This document shows, in pieces, positions 44,658-52,736 of a stretch of 64,000 nucleotides of DNA. Both the position numbers and the translations under genes were made by a program. The DNA is from Streptomyces malaysiense (lineage in GTDB: Bacteria; Actinomycetota; Actinomycetes; Streptomycetales; Streptomycetaceae). How positions within the stretch are numbered: position 1 is the stretch's first letter; each line of letters opens with the position of its first letter. The notes beneath the pieces are model-generated. The model saw nothing but the letters and a program-made list of their open reading frames with translations. It was not told the DNA's origin and made no database searches. Where the stretch lies: the NCBI RefSeq assembly GCF_000980885.2, contig NZ_LBDA02000025.1, positions 1-64,000 on the forward strand, in the 5' to 3' direction.

Positions 44658-46166
44658 ATGAACGACTTTTCCCGTCGCCGGCTGCTCAAGACCTCGGCGG
44701 CCGCCGGTGCCGGCGCCGTCGTCGTGCCGGGTGCCGCCGCTGCCGCCGCCCCCGCCGCGAGCGCCGTGACAGACGCCCCGGGGAGCGGAGGGCAGGGAGG
44801 GAAATGCCCGCCGGCAAAGCTGACCGGCCGCATCGTCCGCCCCGAGGACTCCGGGTACACGGACGCGCGCCTCGGCTGGGACCAGCTCTTCTCGCACTAC
44901 CCACTGGTCATCGTCTTCGCGCAGAACACCCAGGACGTGGTCAACGCCCTCACGTGGGCGCGGCAGAACGACGTCGCGGTACGGATCCGCAGCGGCCGCC
45001 ACGCCCTGGAGGGCTGGTCGAACGTCGACAGCGGCATCGTGATCGACATCAGCGAACTGAAGTCGGTCCGCATCGACGCCGCCGCCCGCGTCGCGACCGT
45101 CGGCGCCGGACTCAACCAGCTGGAAGCGGTGACCACACTCGCGAAGCGGAACTTCGCGGTGACGACGGGCACCGAGGGCAGCGTAGGCCTGTCCGGGGCG
45201 ACACTCGGCGGCGGCTTCGGCTTCCTCACCCGCTGGCTCGGCATGGCCTGCGACAGCCTCATCGGCGCCGAGATCGTCGTCGCGGAGGGCGATGAGTGCG
45301 CGAAGGTCGTCAAGGCCGACCTGAACCACAACTCGGACCTGCTCTGGGCGCTGCGCGGAGCGGGTAACGGCAACTTCGGCATCGTCACCTCGCTCACGTA
45401 CAAACTGGCCCCGCTCAAGAGCGTCACGTATCTGCAGGCCACATGGGACGGAACCGGCGACCTGCGCAGGATCTTCGAGGCCTACCAGCGCACCACGCCG
45501 TACACCGACGCCCGACTCGGCACCCAGCTCGAAGCCCACCGGAACCAGCTCCTGCTGTTCGCGGTCCTCCCGGAGGGGACACCCACGGAGACGAGGAGAC
45601 TGCTGGCCCCGATCCTGTCGATCGGCAGCCCCCAGGTCACGACGCAGGTGGGCAACTGGGGCGACATCTACGCGGGGTTCCAGATCCCGATCGAGAACGA
45701 GCCCGCGAACTGGAAGTTCTACTCCCAGTTCGCGAAGAAGCCGTTCCCGGGCGAGGCGATCGACATCGTCTCCGCGTTCGTCAAGGACGCCCCCACGGAC
45801 GACAGCAACTACTTCGTCCAGGCGTTCGGCGGGAACGTCCGGAGGAACCCCCACGGCGGCACGGCCTTCCCGCACCGCGACGCGCTCTTCTACGCCGAGC
45901 CCGGCGCCGGCTGGGGCACGCGCAGCGACCAGCCGGGCATCTGCGACCCGCTCACTCCACGCGCCCAGGCCTGGATCGCGGAGTTCAGCCAGGCACTGCG
46001 CCCCTATGTCAACGGCGCCTACGTCAACGTGCCGAACGTCAGCCTGCAGGACTGGGAGACCGCCTACTGGGAATCCAACTTCGACCGGCTGCGCAGGCTC
46101 AAGGCCAAGTACGACCCGCACAACATCTTCCAGTACGACCAGAGCATCCCGCCCGCGTCCTGCTGA
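44658..46166 (+). CDS. Tat-exported FAD-binding oxidoreductase (berberine-bridge-enzyme type)
   Basis: A 502-residue secreted flavoprotein. The signal peptide begins MNDFSRRRLLKTSAAAGAGA (twin arginine) with an Ala-rich h-region. The PCMH-type FAD domain follows, with FAQNTQDVVNALTWAR, RIRSGRHALEGWSNVDSGIV and TLGGGFGFL. The histidine in GRHALEG is the expected 8-alpha-histidyl attachment site. The second (cysteinyl) attachment residue of bicovalent members is absent: the region reads TGTEGSVGLSGATLGGG. The C-terminal BBE domain contains YWESNFDRLRRLKAKYDPHNIFQYDQSIPP. Likely oxidises a sugar or phenolic substrate outside the cell. AAAGGA lies before the ATG. The gene is monocistronic, with a terminator at 46175. 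Confidence 0.9.
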   Translation: MNDFSRRRLLKTSAAAGAGAVVVPGAAAAAAPAASAVTDAPGSGGQGGKCPPAKLTGRIVRPEDSGYTDARLGWDQLFSHYPLVIVFAQNTQDVVNALTWARQNDVAVRIRSGRHALEGWSNVDSGIVIDISELKSVRIDAAARVATVGAGLNQLEAVTTLAKRNFAVTTGTEGSVGLSGATLGGGFGFLTRWLGMACDSLIGAEIVVAEGDECAKVVKADLNHNSDLLWALRGAGNGNFGIVTSLTYKLAPLKSVTYLQATWDGTGDLRRIFEAYQRTTPYTDARLGTQLEAHRNQLLLFAVLPEGTPTETRRLLAPILSIGSPQVTTQVGNWGDIYAGFQIPIENEPANWKFYSQFAKKPFPGEAIDIVSAFVKDAPTDDSNYFVQAFGGNVRRNPHGGTAFPHRDALFYAEPGAGWGTRSDQPGICDPLTPRAQAWIAEFSQALRPYVNGAYVNVPNVSLQDWETAYWESNFDRLRRLKAKYDPHNIFQYDQSIPPASC

Positions 46167-46174
46167 CCTGGTAC

Positions 46175-46211
46175 GACCGAGCCCCCTCCCCGACCGGGAG
46201 GGGGCTCGGTC
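46175..46211 (+). terminator. terminator of the FAD oxidase gene
   Basis: Perfect 16-bp arms (GACCGAGCCCCCTCCC and its complement) flank the loop CGACC, 9 bases past the stop. Confidence 0.88.
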
Positions 46212-46601
46212 ATACCTACCCGCCCTGAGCGTTCACCGCGCAATCGCCGGAACCCAGGGACCACGGCGCCCGCCCACCGCGGCCTCATCCGTGGCCGGGC
46301 CCCGTGGACGCGGGGGGGGCGCGGCGGGGCTGCCGGCTCGCCCGCACCGGGAAAACCACAACCTCCACCCGCCACAAGAATTGCCCATGACACGGCAAAA
46401 ATTCCCCAATTGTCAGGCGTTTTGAGTTGATTTCAATATGGCGACCCAGACCGCGCGCTCCGTGCGAACCCATAAGGTCAGCCGCGGCCGGTGATCGACT
46501 GGCCACAACCTGCCCTGCGACAGGTTCCGTACATGCGCCGCTGTACATGCCGGACGGCCGCAGGCGCATTGCTCCGCCCCAGTGACCCCTGAAGGACTCC
46601 G
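46212..46601. other. 390-base intergenic region with an AT-richer centre
   Basis: No gene is supported. Around 46340-46440 the G+C drops strongly (runs such as CAAAAATTCC and TTTTGAGTTGATTTCAATATG), which is typical of promoter regions or acquired DNA. A 12-codon frame (46387-46425) has no binding site. The lipoprotein gene follows, with AAGGA before its start. Confidence 0.4.
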
Positions 46602-47327
46602 ATGCGTTTCTCGCCCCGTGCCGCCACCAAGATGCTCGCCGCCGCGGTCCTCCCGCTGGCCCTCGCCGCCTGCTCCGCCGGATCCAACGGATCCAACGGA
46701 TCCAACGGATCCGGCAGTGGCTCGTCGCACGCCGCCAAGCCCAAGGCCCCGAGCGCCAAACTGCTGACGGGGACCCAGTTGAAGAAGGCCCTGGCGCCCG
46801 CATCGTTCTTCCCGGCCGGGCTCTCCCTCACGTCCCAGTCCTCTGTGGACACCGGCACCACGTACCAGTCGCAGGACGTCAAGAGCCTGGGGAAGCCCGA
46901 CTGCACGAGCCTGGAAGGCACCGCCTGGATCTCCATGACGAACATCACGGGGGTGTCGTTCGCGCAGAACGGCTACTCGGCCGAGCACTCGGAGATGGAC
47001 CAGGAGATCGACGTCTTCCGTGGCACCACCGCGGCGACGGTGATGAAGCGCCTACGGACCATCGGGGCCATGTGCGCGACGTTCAACGACGTCAGAGAAC
47101 ACGCTGCCTTCAAGGTCTCGAGCCGCACCATAACCGGTCTCGGCGACGATGCCTACGCCATGACCGAGTCCAGCAACGTGTACGAGAACGGCGCCACGCT
47201 GATCGCCGTCCGTAAGGGAACCGCAGTCATCACCGTGCTCTCCAACCACGACAACGGCGCCGTCTCCGGGAAGAAGCTCGCGGAACACATCCTCGCGTCG
47301 CTGGAGCAGACGATGAAGACCGCCTGA
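46602..47327 (+). CDS. lipoprotein with PknH-like extracellular domain
   Basis: A 241-residue exported lipoprotein. The signal sequence is MRFSPRAATKMLAAAVLPLA and the lipobox LAAC has the lipidated cysteine at residue 24. A Gly/Ser/Asn repeat stalk follows, then a ~180-residue sensor-like domain with TYQSQDVKSLGKPDCTSLEGTAW and IGAMCATFNDV, giving a probable disulfide pair. The pattern resembles PknH-like extracellular sensor domains of actinobacteria; no kinase is nearby. AAGGA precedes the ATG. It stands between the FAD oxidase and an IS remnant in an accessory block. Confidence 0.85.
   Translation: MRFSPRAATKMLAAAVLPLALAACSAGSNGSNGSNGSGSGSSHAAKPKAPSAKLLTGTQLKKALAPASFFPAGLSLTSQSSVDTGTTYQSQDVKSLGKPDCTSLEGTAWISMTNITGVSFAQNGYSAEHSEMDQEIDVFRGTTAATVMKRLRTIGAMCATFNDVREHAAFKVSSRTITGLGDDAYAMTESSNVYENGATLIAVRKGTAVITVLSNHDNGAVSGKKLAEHILASLEQTMKTA
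46680..46715 (+). repeat. 9-bp tandem repeat coding for the Gly-Ser-Asn stalk
   Basis: GGATCCAAC is repeated three times and followed by a variant GGATCCGGC, inside the lipoprotein gene just after the lipobox. Slippage would change the stalk in steps of three residues without a frameshift. Confidence 0.9.
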
Positions 47328-47379
47328 CCAGGCGCTCAGGGAGGCGACCCGCTCCCGGACTCCGGACCAGTACCGTGAA

Positions 47380-47640
47380 GCCATGGGCCTGGCGGGGTCG
47401 TCCAGGGGTTGTAGGCGGCGGTTCGCCGTACGTGAGGAGCGGAGCCCCGGTAGAACCGGCAGTCGACCAAGACGAGCCGTTCGCAAGGACCGGAGGCTCC
47501 GCTGTCCCCAGGTCGTGGGTGCGGCCCGGCAGGGCGGGCGAGAGCCACAGCAGCCGGCCGCCGGGATCGGTGACCACCTGCACGTTCACGCCGTGCCGCG
47601 CGTCAGCCAGGCTGGCGCGTGGCGGAGACAGAGGCGCGGC
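47380..47640 (-). pseudogene. decayed IS5-type transposase fragment
   Basis: The minus strand encodes DARHGVNVQVVTDPGGRL and LLWLSPALPGRTHDL (about 47628-47503), the DDE-transposase core seen in IS5/IS1647-like elements of Streptomyces. The expected continuation (DCRFYRGSAPHV, resembling the DKGYxGAG block) is in another frame (about 47460-47420). Both ends are missing and there are no inverted repeats, so it is a dead remnant. It marks past insertion beside the radical SAM gene. Confidence 0.65.
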
Positions 47641-47728
47641 CGGCCGGCACCCGAGCCGCGCGCGCTGAGGGGACGCAGCCGCCTTGAACCCAGTCGCACA
47701 AATCGCTCCAGCTGGACTGACAGGCCGC

Positions 47729-47932
47729 TCAGACCCACTCCACCTCGGAAACGATGTACGGGGCACTTCCAGGGCCCGGCAACGGCGTCCGAGAGGGCAC
47801 GGGCGGCGCCGACGGGCGAGGGACCGAAGTGCCGACCGCAGCCAGCGCAGCCGTCACATCCCCCTCGCTCACCCCCGCCAGCGCCTCCATCACCCGATCG
47901 AGCGCCTCGCTCACGTCAGTGCGCGTGACCAC
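47729..47932 (-). CDS. possible small protein at the end of the radical SAM gene
   Basis: A 67-residue frame with normal G+C-rich codon use. It begins VVTRTDVSEALDRVMEALAG, overlaps the 3' end of the radical SAM gene by 17 bases, and ends before the IS remnant. Part of it is a short amphipathic helix, part Pro-rich. No binding site and no family seen; it could be a fused or chance frame. Confidence 0.35.
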   Translation of the reverse strand: MVTRTDVSEALDRVMEALAGVSEGDVTAALAAVGTSVPRPSAPPVPSRTPLPGPGSAPYIVSEVEWV

Positions 47933-49892
47933 TCGAAGCGGGCGCCGGACCAGCGTTCTTGACCGTCAGAGGAAGCAACTTCTTGCCGGTCGGGCCGATT
48001 TGTATGGCCGTGTCCATCTGCGGGCAGACGCCGCAGTCGAAGCACGGGGTCCAGCGGCAGTCCTCGACCTCGGTCTCGTCGAGGGCGTCCTGCCAGTCCT
48101 CCCAGAGCCAGTCCTTGTCCAGGCCGGAGTCGAGGTGGTCCCAGGGAAGGACCTCCTCGTAGGTGCGCTCGCGGGTGGTGTACCAGTCGACATCGACGCC
48201 GTGGGCGGCGAGGGCCTTGTCGGCGCAGGCCATCCAGCGGTCGTAGGAGAAGTGCTCGCGCCAGCCGTCGAAGCGGCCGCCGTCCTCGTAGACGGCGCGG
48301 ATGACGTCGCCGATACGGCGGTCGCCGCGGGACAGCAGGCCCTCCACGATGCCGGGCTTGCCGTCGTGGTAGCGGAAGCCGATGGAACGGCCGTACTTCT
48401 TGTCGCCGCGGATCTTGTCGCGCAGCTTCGCCAGGCGTGCGTCCGTCTCCTCCGCCGAGAGCTGCGGGGCCCACTGGAAGGGGGTGTGGGGCTTGGGGAC
48501 GAAGCCGCCGATCGAGACGGTGCAGCGGATGTCGTTGGCCCCCGACACCTCGCGGCCCTTCTGGATGACGTGGGTCGCCATGTCGGCGATCTGGAGCACG
48601 TCCTCGTCGGTCTCCGTGGGCAGGCCGCACATGAAGTACAGCTTCACCTGGCGCCAGCCGTTGCCGTAGGCGGTGGCGACCGTACGGATCAGGTCCTCCT
48701 CCGAGACCATCTTGTTGATGACCTTGCGCATACGCTCGGAGCCGCCCTCGGGGGCGAAGGTCAGACCGGAACGGCGGCCGTTGCGGGTCAGCTCGTTGGC
48801 CAGGTCGACGTTGAAGGCGTCCACGCGGGTGGAGGGCAGCGACAGGCCGATCTTGTCGTCCGTGTAGCGGTCCGCGAGGCCCTTGGCGATGTCGCCGATC
48901 TCCGAGTGGTCCGCGGAGGACAGGGAGAGGAGGCCGACCTCCTCGAAGCCCGTGGCGTTCAGGCCGCGCTCCACCATGTCGCCGATGCCCGTGATCGAGC
49001 GCTCGCGCACCGGGCGGGTGATCATGCCCGCCTGGCAGAAGCGGCAGCCGCGGGTGCAGCCGCGGAAGATCTCCACCGACATGCGCTCGTGGACGGTCTC
49101 GGCCAGCGGCACGAGGGGCTGCTTGGGGTAGGGCCACTCGTCCAGGTCCATGACGGTGTGCTTGGAGACCCGCCACGGCACGCCCGACCTGTTCGGCACG
49201 ACGCGGCCGATCCGGCCGTCGGGGAGGTACTCGACGTCGTAGAACGCCGGGATGTACACCGAGCCCGTCCTCGCCAGCCGGAAGAGGACCTCCTCGCGGC
49301 CGCCGGGGCGGCCCTCGGCCTTCCACTCCCGGATGATCCGGGTCATGTCCAGCACGGCCTGCTCGCCGTCACCGATGATCGCCGCGTCGATGAAGTCGGC
49401 GATCGGCTCCGGGTTGAACGCCGCGTGGCCGCCGGCCAGGACGATCGGGTCGTCCTCGGTGCGGTCCTTGGACTCCAGCGGGATTGCGGCAAGGTCGAGG
49501 GCGGTGAGCATGTTCGTGTAGCCCAGCTCCGTGGAGAAGCTGAGGCCGAACACGTCGAACGCCTTCACCGGCCGGTGGGCGTCCACCGTGAACTGCGGGA
49601 CGCGGTGCTCGCGCATCAGCGCCTCCAGGTCCGGCCACACGCTGTACGTGCGCTCGGCGAGGACGCCGTCCTGCTCGTTGAGCACCTCGTAGAGGATCAT
49701 GACGCCCTGGTTGGGCAGACCGACCTCGTAGGCGTCCGGGTACATGAGCGCCCAGCGGACGTCGCACTCGTCCCAGTCCTTGACGGTGGAGTTGAGTTCT
49801 CCGCCTACGTACTGGATCGGCTTCTGCACGTGCGGGAGCAGAGCTTCGAGCTGCGGGAAAACCGACTCGACAGGCATCTCGCGAACCTTCAT
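47916..49892 (-). CDS. TIGR03960 family B12-binding domain/radical SAM protein
   Basis: A 658-residue enzyme. The N-terminal B12-binding-like region (about residues 1-230) includes YPDAYEVGLPNQGVMILYEVLN and VLAGGHAAFNPEP. The radical SAM core has the cluster motif RGCTRGCRFCQAG (CxxxCxxC) near residue 280. The C-terminus has CFDCGVCP, a possible second Fe-S site. Family enzymes are linked to DUF2344 proteins; substrate unknown, an RNA or tRNA modification role has been suggested. Its partner (42276) is normally adjacent. The ATG at 49892 begins MKVREMPVESVFPQLEALLP. Confidence 0.92.
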   Translation of the reverse strand: MKVREMPVESVFPQLEALLPHVQKPIQYVGGELNSTVKDWDECDVRWALMYPDAYEVGLPNQGVMILYEVLNEQDGVLAERTYSVWPDLEALMREHRVPQFTVDAHRPVKAFDVFGLSFSTELGYTNMLTALDLAAIPLESKDRTEDDPIVLAGGHAAFNPEPIADFIDAAIIGDGEQAVLDMTRIIREWKAEGRPGGREEVLFRLARTGSVYIPAFYDVEYLPDGRIGRVVPNRSGVPWRVSKHTVMDLDEWPYPKQPLVPLAETVHERMSVEIFRGCTRGCRFCQAGMITRPVRERSITGIGDMVERGLNATGFEEVGLLSLSSADHSEIGDIAKGLADRYTDDKIGLSLPSTRVDAFNVDLANELTRNGRRSGLTFAPEGGSERMRKVINKMVSEEDLIRTVATAYGNGWRQVKLYFMCGLPTETDEDVLQIADMATHVIQKGREVSGANDIRCTVSIGGFVPKPHTPFQWAPQLSAEETDARLAKLRDKIRGDKKYGRSIGFRYHDGKPGIVEGLLSRGDRRIGDVIRAVYEDGGRFDGWREHFSYDRWMACADKALAAHGVDVDWYTTRERTYEEVLPWDHLDSGLDKDWLWEDWQDALDETEVEDCRWTPCFDCGVCPQMDTAIQIGPTGKKLLPLTVKNAGPAPASSGHAH

Positions 49893-49947
49893 GAGCTGAC
49901 AGGGGTGACCATCCAGCGTAACCCGCCCGCGGCCCTCCTCCGAACGG

Positions 49948-51447
49948 TCAGCCGAACGAGCGGTCCGCGACCCCGCGCCACCGCGCGGGCAGCTCGGCCT
50001 CCGCTACCGCCGCCCGCGCCTCCTCCCTGCCGTACAGCACCCCGTAGGGGAACGCGCTCTCCCCCGCCGCATGGGCCACCGCGGCCAGCTCGCGCAGGGT
50101 GCGCCGGGCCATGACGCTGTCCTGGTGGTCACCGAGCAGGGTGGTGAGGGACTTCATGGCGGCGGTGAGCCGGCGGGCGGGGGCGCCGAGCGCGGGGGTC
50201 GCGGCCTCGGCGGCGTACCGGGTCCGCTTGGCCTTCTTGCGGGCCTCGTGCAGGGCGAGGTCGCGCTCCGTGCCGGGCGGCAGGTCCAGCGCCCGCTCGA
50301 CGCGGGCGGTGAGCTTCGCGAGGTCCTTGTGCACGGCCTCGCCGAGCGCCTTCCCCGGTTTGCGCCCGGCCGCCTCGCGCAGCGGTGGGTCCGCGAGCAG
50401 GGCGTCCAGGGTGTTCAGCAGGGCGAGGTGGCGGGGGGAGTCCAGGACGCCGGCGAGGTGGGCGGGGGCGCCGGCGCCGCGGGCCCGTGCCCAGGACGTG
50501 AGGCGTTCGTGGACCGGCCCGGTGGCCAGGGTGGCCGGGAGGGCGTCGAGGGCGGTGGTCAGCCGCTCGGCGAGTACCTCCTGGTCGCGGTCGACGCCCA
50601 GCTCGCCCGCGAGCCACTTCAGCTCGGCGGCGACGGGCTCGGTGGCGGCGCGGTCGAGGACGGCGCGGAAGGTGCGCAGGGCGCTGCGGGCGCGGCGGGT
50701 GGCGACCCGCATCCGGTGCACGGTGTCGGGGGTGCCGAGGCGGACGGCGGGGTCGAGGGCGACCAGGGCGTCCCGCTGGGCGCGGAGGTAGGCGAGGACG
50801 TGGTCGCCCGCGGTGACCGGCTCGGCGCGCGCGGGGGACGTGCGGAGCGGGCCGCCGGTGAGTTCGAGGGCGCGGGCGAGTTTGGAGGGCGAGGCGGACG
50901 GCCGTACGCCCGCTCCGGCCAGGCAGGTGTCCACGTGGTCGAGGAAGGCCGGGTCTCCCCCGTCGGCCAGTTCCACCTCGATCTCGGTCCACTGGGCGGT
51001 CCCGCCCGCGCCGGTGAGCCGTTCGGCCCGTACCGTGTCCGCGCTCGCCTCGGCCAGCAGGGTGCCGTCCGCGTCCGTCAGATGGCGCACGTCCCGGGCG
51101 GAGCGCAGCCGGACCAGGGGGACCAGTTCCGCCTCCCGGACCCGGGAGCGGACCAGGGCGGCGAGTTCCGCGGGGAGGGTGTCGGAGAGGGGGGCCCGGA
51201 TCTCGTCGCGGATTCCGGGGGCGACCGGGAGCTTGAGATGCCAGCCGGCGTCGGAGCCGCCGGTGCGGCGGCGCAGGGTGAGGGAGGCGGCGGCGAGGCG
51301 CTGGTCGGCGGTGTCGTAGTAGGTGGCGTCCAGCTCGACCAGGCCCTTGTCGAGTACGGCGGCCACCCCGCCGATGCCGGTCAGGTCGGGCAGACCGCTG
51401 TCATCGGATTCGTACTTGCGCTCGATCTCGCGTTTCGTCTCCGCCAT
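49948..51447 (-). CDS. CYTH and CHAD domain-containing protein
   Basis: A 499-residue protein. The N-terminal CYTH domain (residues 1-205) opens with REIERKYES (ExExK), the signature of triphosphate tunnel metalloenzymes acting on inorganic triphosphate or polyphosphate. The C-terminal CHAD domain (about 220-495) is helical and His/Arg-rich (VHRMRVATRRARSALRTFRA, HEARKKAKRTRYAAE); CHAD domains bind polyphosphate. The pair suggests a polyphosphate-associated role. The gene lies between the radical SAM gene and rodA, in the same direction. Confidence 0.92.
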   Translation of the reverse strand: MAETKREIERKYESDDSGLPDLTGIGGVAAVLDKGLVELDATYYDTADQRLAAASLTLRRRTGGSDAGWHLKLPVAPGIRDEIRAPLSDTLPAELAALVRSRVREAELVPLVRLRSARDVRHLTDADGTLLAEASADTVRAERLTGAGGTAQWTEIEVELADGGDPAFLDHVDTCLAGAGVRPSASPSKLARALELTGGPLRTSPARAEPVTAGDHVLAYLRAQRDALVALDPAVRLGTPDTVHRMRVATRRARSALRTFRAVLDRAATEPVAAELKWLAGELGVDRDQEVLAERLTTALDALPATLATGPVHERLTSWARARGAGAPAHLAGVLDSPRHLALLNTLDALLADPPLREAAGRKPGKALGEAVHKDLAKLTARVERALDLPPGTERDLALHEARKKAKRTRYAAEAATPALGAPARRLTAAMKSLTTLLGDHQDSVMARRTLRELAAVAHAAGESAFPYGVLYGREEARAAVAEAELPARWRGVADRSFG

Positions 51448-51497
51448 GGACCGAATCTAGTGCGCGGCGGGCCGGTGCGGCAGGGGGCGATCGCGGT

Positions 51498-51523
51498 GCG
51501 GGGCGGGAATGACCCCGCCCCGC
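51498..51523 (-). terminator. terminator after rodA
   Basis: Perfect 10-bp arms GCGGGGCGGG (51498-51507) and CCCGCCCCGC (51514-51523) around a 6-base loop, shortly past the rodA stop at 51540. Confidence 0.7.
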
Positions 51524-51539
51524 GTCACGGTGCCCGGTG

Positions 51540-52736
51540 TCAGGCCGACATCGGCCGCTGCACCTTGATCGACTGGAGCAGTCCCACGGCTATCCACACC
51601 GCGAACATCGATGATCCGCCGTATGACACGAAGGGCAGCGGCAGACCGGTGACCGGCATGATGCCGAGGGTCATGCCGATGTTCTCGAACGACTGGAAGG
51701 CGAACCAGGCCACGATTCCCGCGGCCACGATGGTGCCGTACAGCTCGGTCGAGTCGCGGGCGATCCGGCAGGCGCGCCACAGGATGACGCCGATCAGGAA
51801 GATGATGAGTCCGGCGCCCAGGAAGCCCAGTTCCTCGCCCGCGACCGTGAACACGAAGTCGGTCTGCTGTTCGGGCACGAACTGGCCGGTGGTCTGCGAG
51901 CCGTGGAAGAGCCCGGCGCCGGTCAGTCCGCCGGAGCCGATGGCGATGCGGGCCTGGTTGGTGTTGTAGCCGACGCCGGCCGGGTCCAGGTCCGGGTTGG
52001 CGAAGGCCGCGAAGCGGTTGATCTGGTACTGGTCCAGGATGTGCAGCTGCCAGATGGCGATACAGCCGACCACACCGGTGGCGAGCAGCCCGAACACCCA
52101 GCGGTTGGAGGCGCCGGAGGCGAGCAGCACGCCGAGGATGATGGCCACCATCGCCAGCACCGAGCCGAGGTCCGGCATCAGCAGCAGGATCATGCAGGGC
52201 ACGGCCGCGAGTCCCAGGGACTGGGCCACCGTGCGGTGGTCCGGGAACGGCTTGTCGCCCGCGTCCACCCGCGCGGCCAGCAGCATGGCCATGCCGAGGA
52301 TGATCGCGATCTTGAGGAACTCGGCGGGCTGGATGGAGAAGCCGCCGACCACGATCCAGTTGCGCTGGCCGTTGATGGTGGCGCCGAGCGGGGTGAGTAC
52401 CACCAGGGCGAGCAGGACCGAGGCGCCGTAGAGGACCGGCACCGCGTTGCGCAGGGCGCGGTGGCCCAGCCAGAGGGTGGCGAGCATCAGGGCGAACCCG
52501 ATGCCCAGGTTGATCAGATGGCGTTCCAGGAAGAAGTAGGGGTCTCCCTGGTTGATCTCGGTGCGGTTGCGGGTCGCCGAGAAGACCAGCATGGAGCCGA
52601 TCAGCGACAGTGCCATCGCGGACAGGAGTATCGGCCAGTCCAGGCGCCGCGCCAGCGAGTCGCGGGCGAAGATCCTCGTCCAGCCGGCCCGCGCGGGTCC
52701 GTACCCGGAGACGGAGAAGCTGTTCGCGCCGGTCAT
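51540..52736 (-). CDS. rodA: rod-shape-determining SEDS glycosyltransferase RodA
   Basis: A 398-residue SEDS family peptidoglycan polymerase with ten transmembrane segments. The family signatures are PAEFLKIAIILGMAMLLA, ARIAIGSGGLTGAGLFHG, QQTDFVFTVAGEELGFLG and the final GLPLPFVSYGGSSMFAVWIAVGLLQSI, the Asp of the active-site loop being in QQTDF. In Streptomyces this homologue (Sfr) works with PBP2 in spore wall synthesis. It overlaps the stop of the upstream PBP2 gene by four bases (ATGA), so the polymerase and transpeptidase are made together. Confidence 0.96.
   Translation of the reverse strand: MTGANSFSVSGYGPARAGWTRIFARDSLARRLDWPILLSAMALSLIGSMLVFSATRNRTEINQGDPYFFLERHLINLGIGFALMLATLWLGHRALRNAVPVLYGASVLLALVVLTPLGATINGQRNWIVVGGFSIQPAEFLKIAIILGMAMLLAARVDAGDKPFPDHRTVAQSLGLAAVPCMILLLMPDLGSVLAMVAIILGVLLASGASNRWVFGLLATGVVGCIAIWQLHILDQYQINRFAAFANPDLDPAGVGYNTNQARIAIGSGGLTGAGLFHGSQTTGQFVPEQQTDFVFTVAGEELGFLGAGLIIFLIGVILWRACRIARDSTELYGTIVAAGIVAWFAFQSFENIGMTLGIMPVTGLPLPFVSYGGSSMFAVWIAVGLLQSIKVQRPMSA

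Noticed and set aside
46387..46425. A 12-codon ATG frame before the lipoprotein gene as a leader peptide
   Set aside because: No binding site, no run of one amino acid and no terminator nearby.
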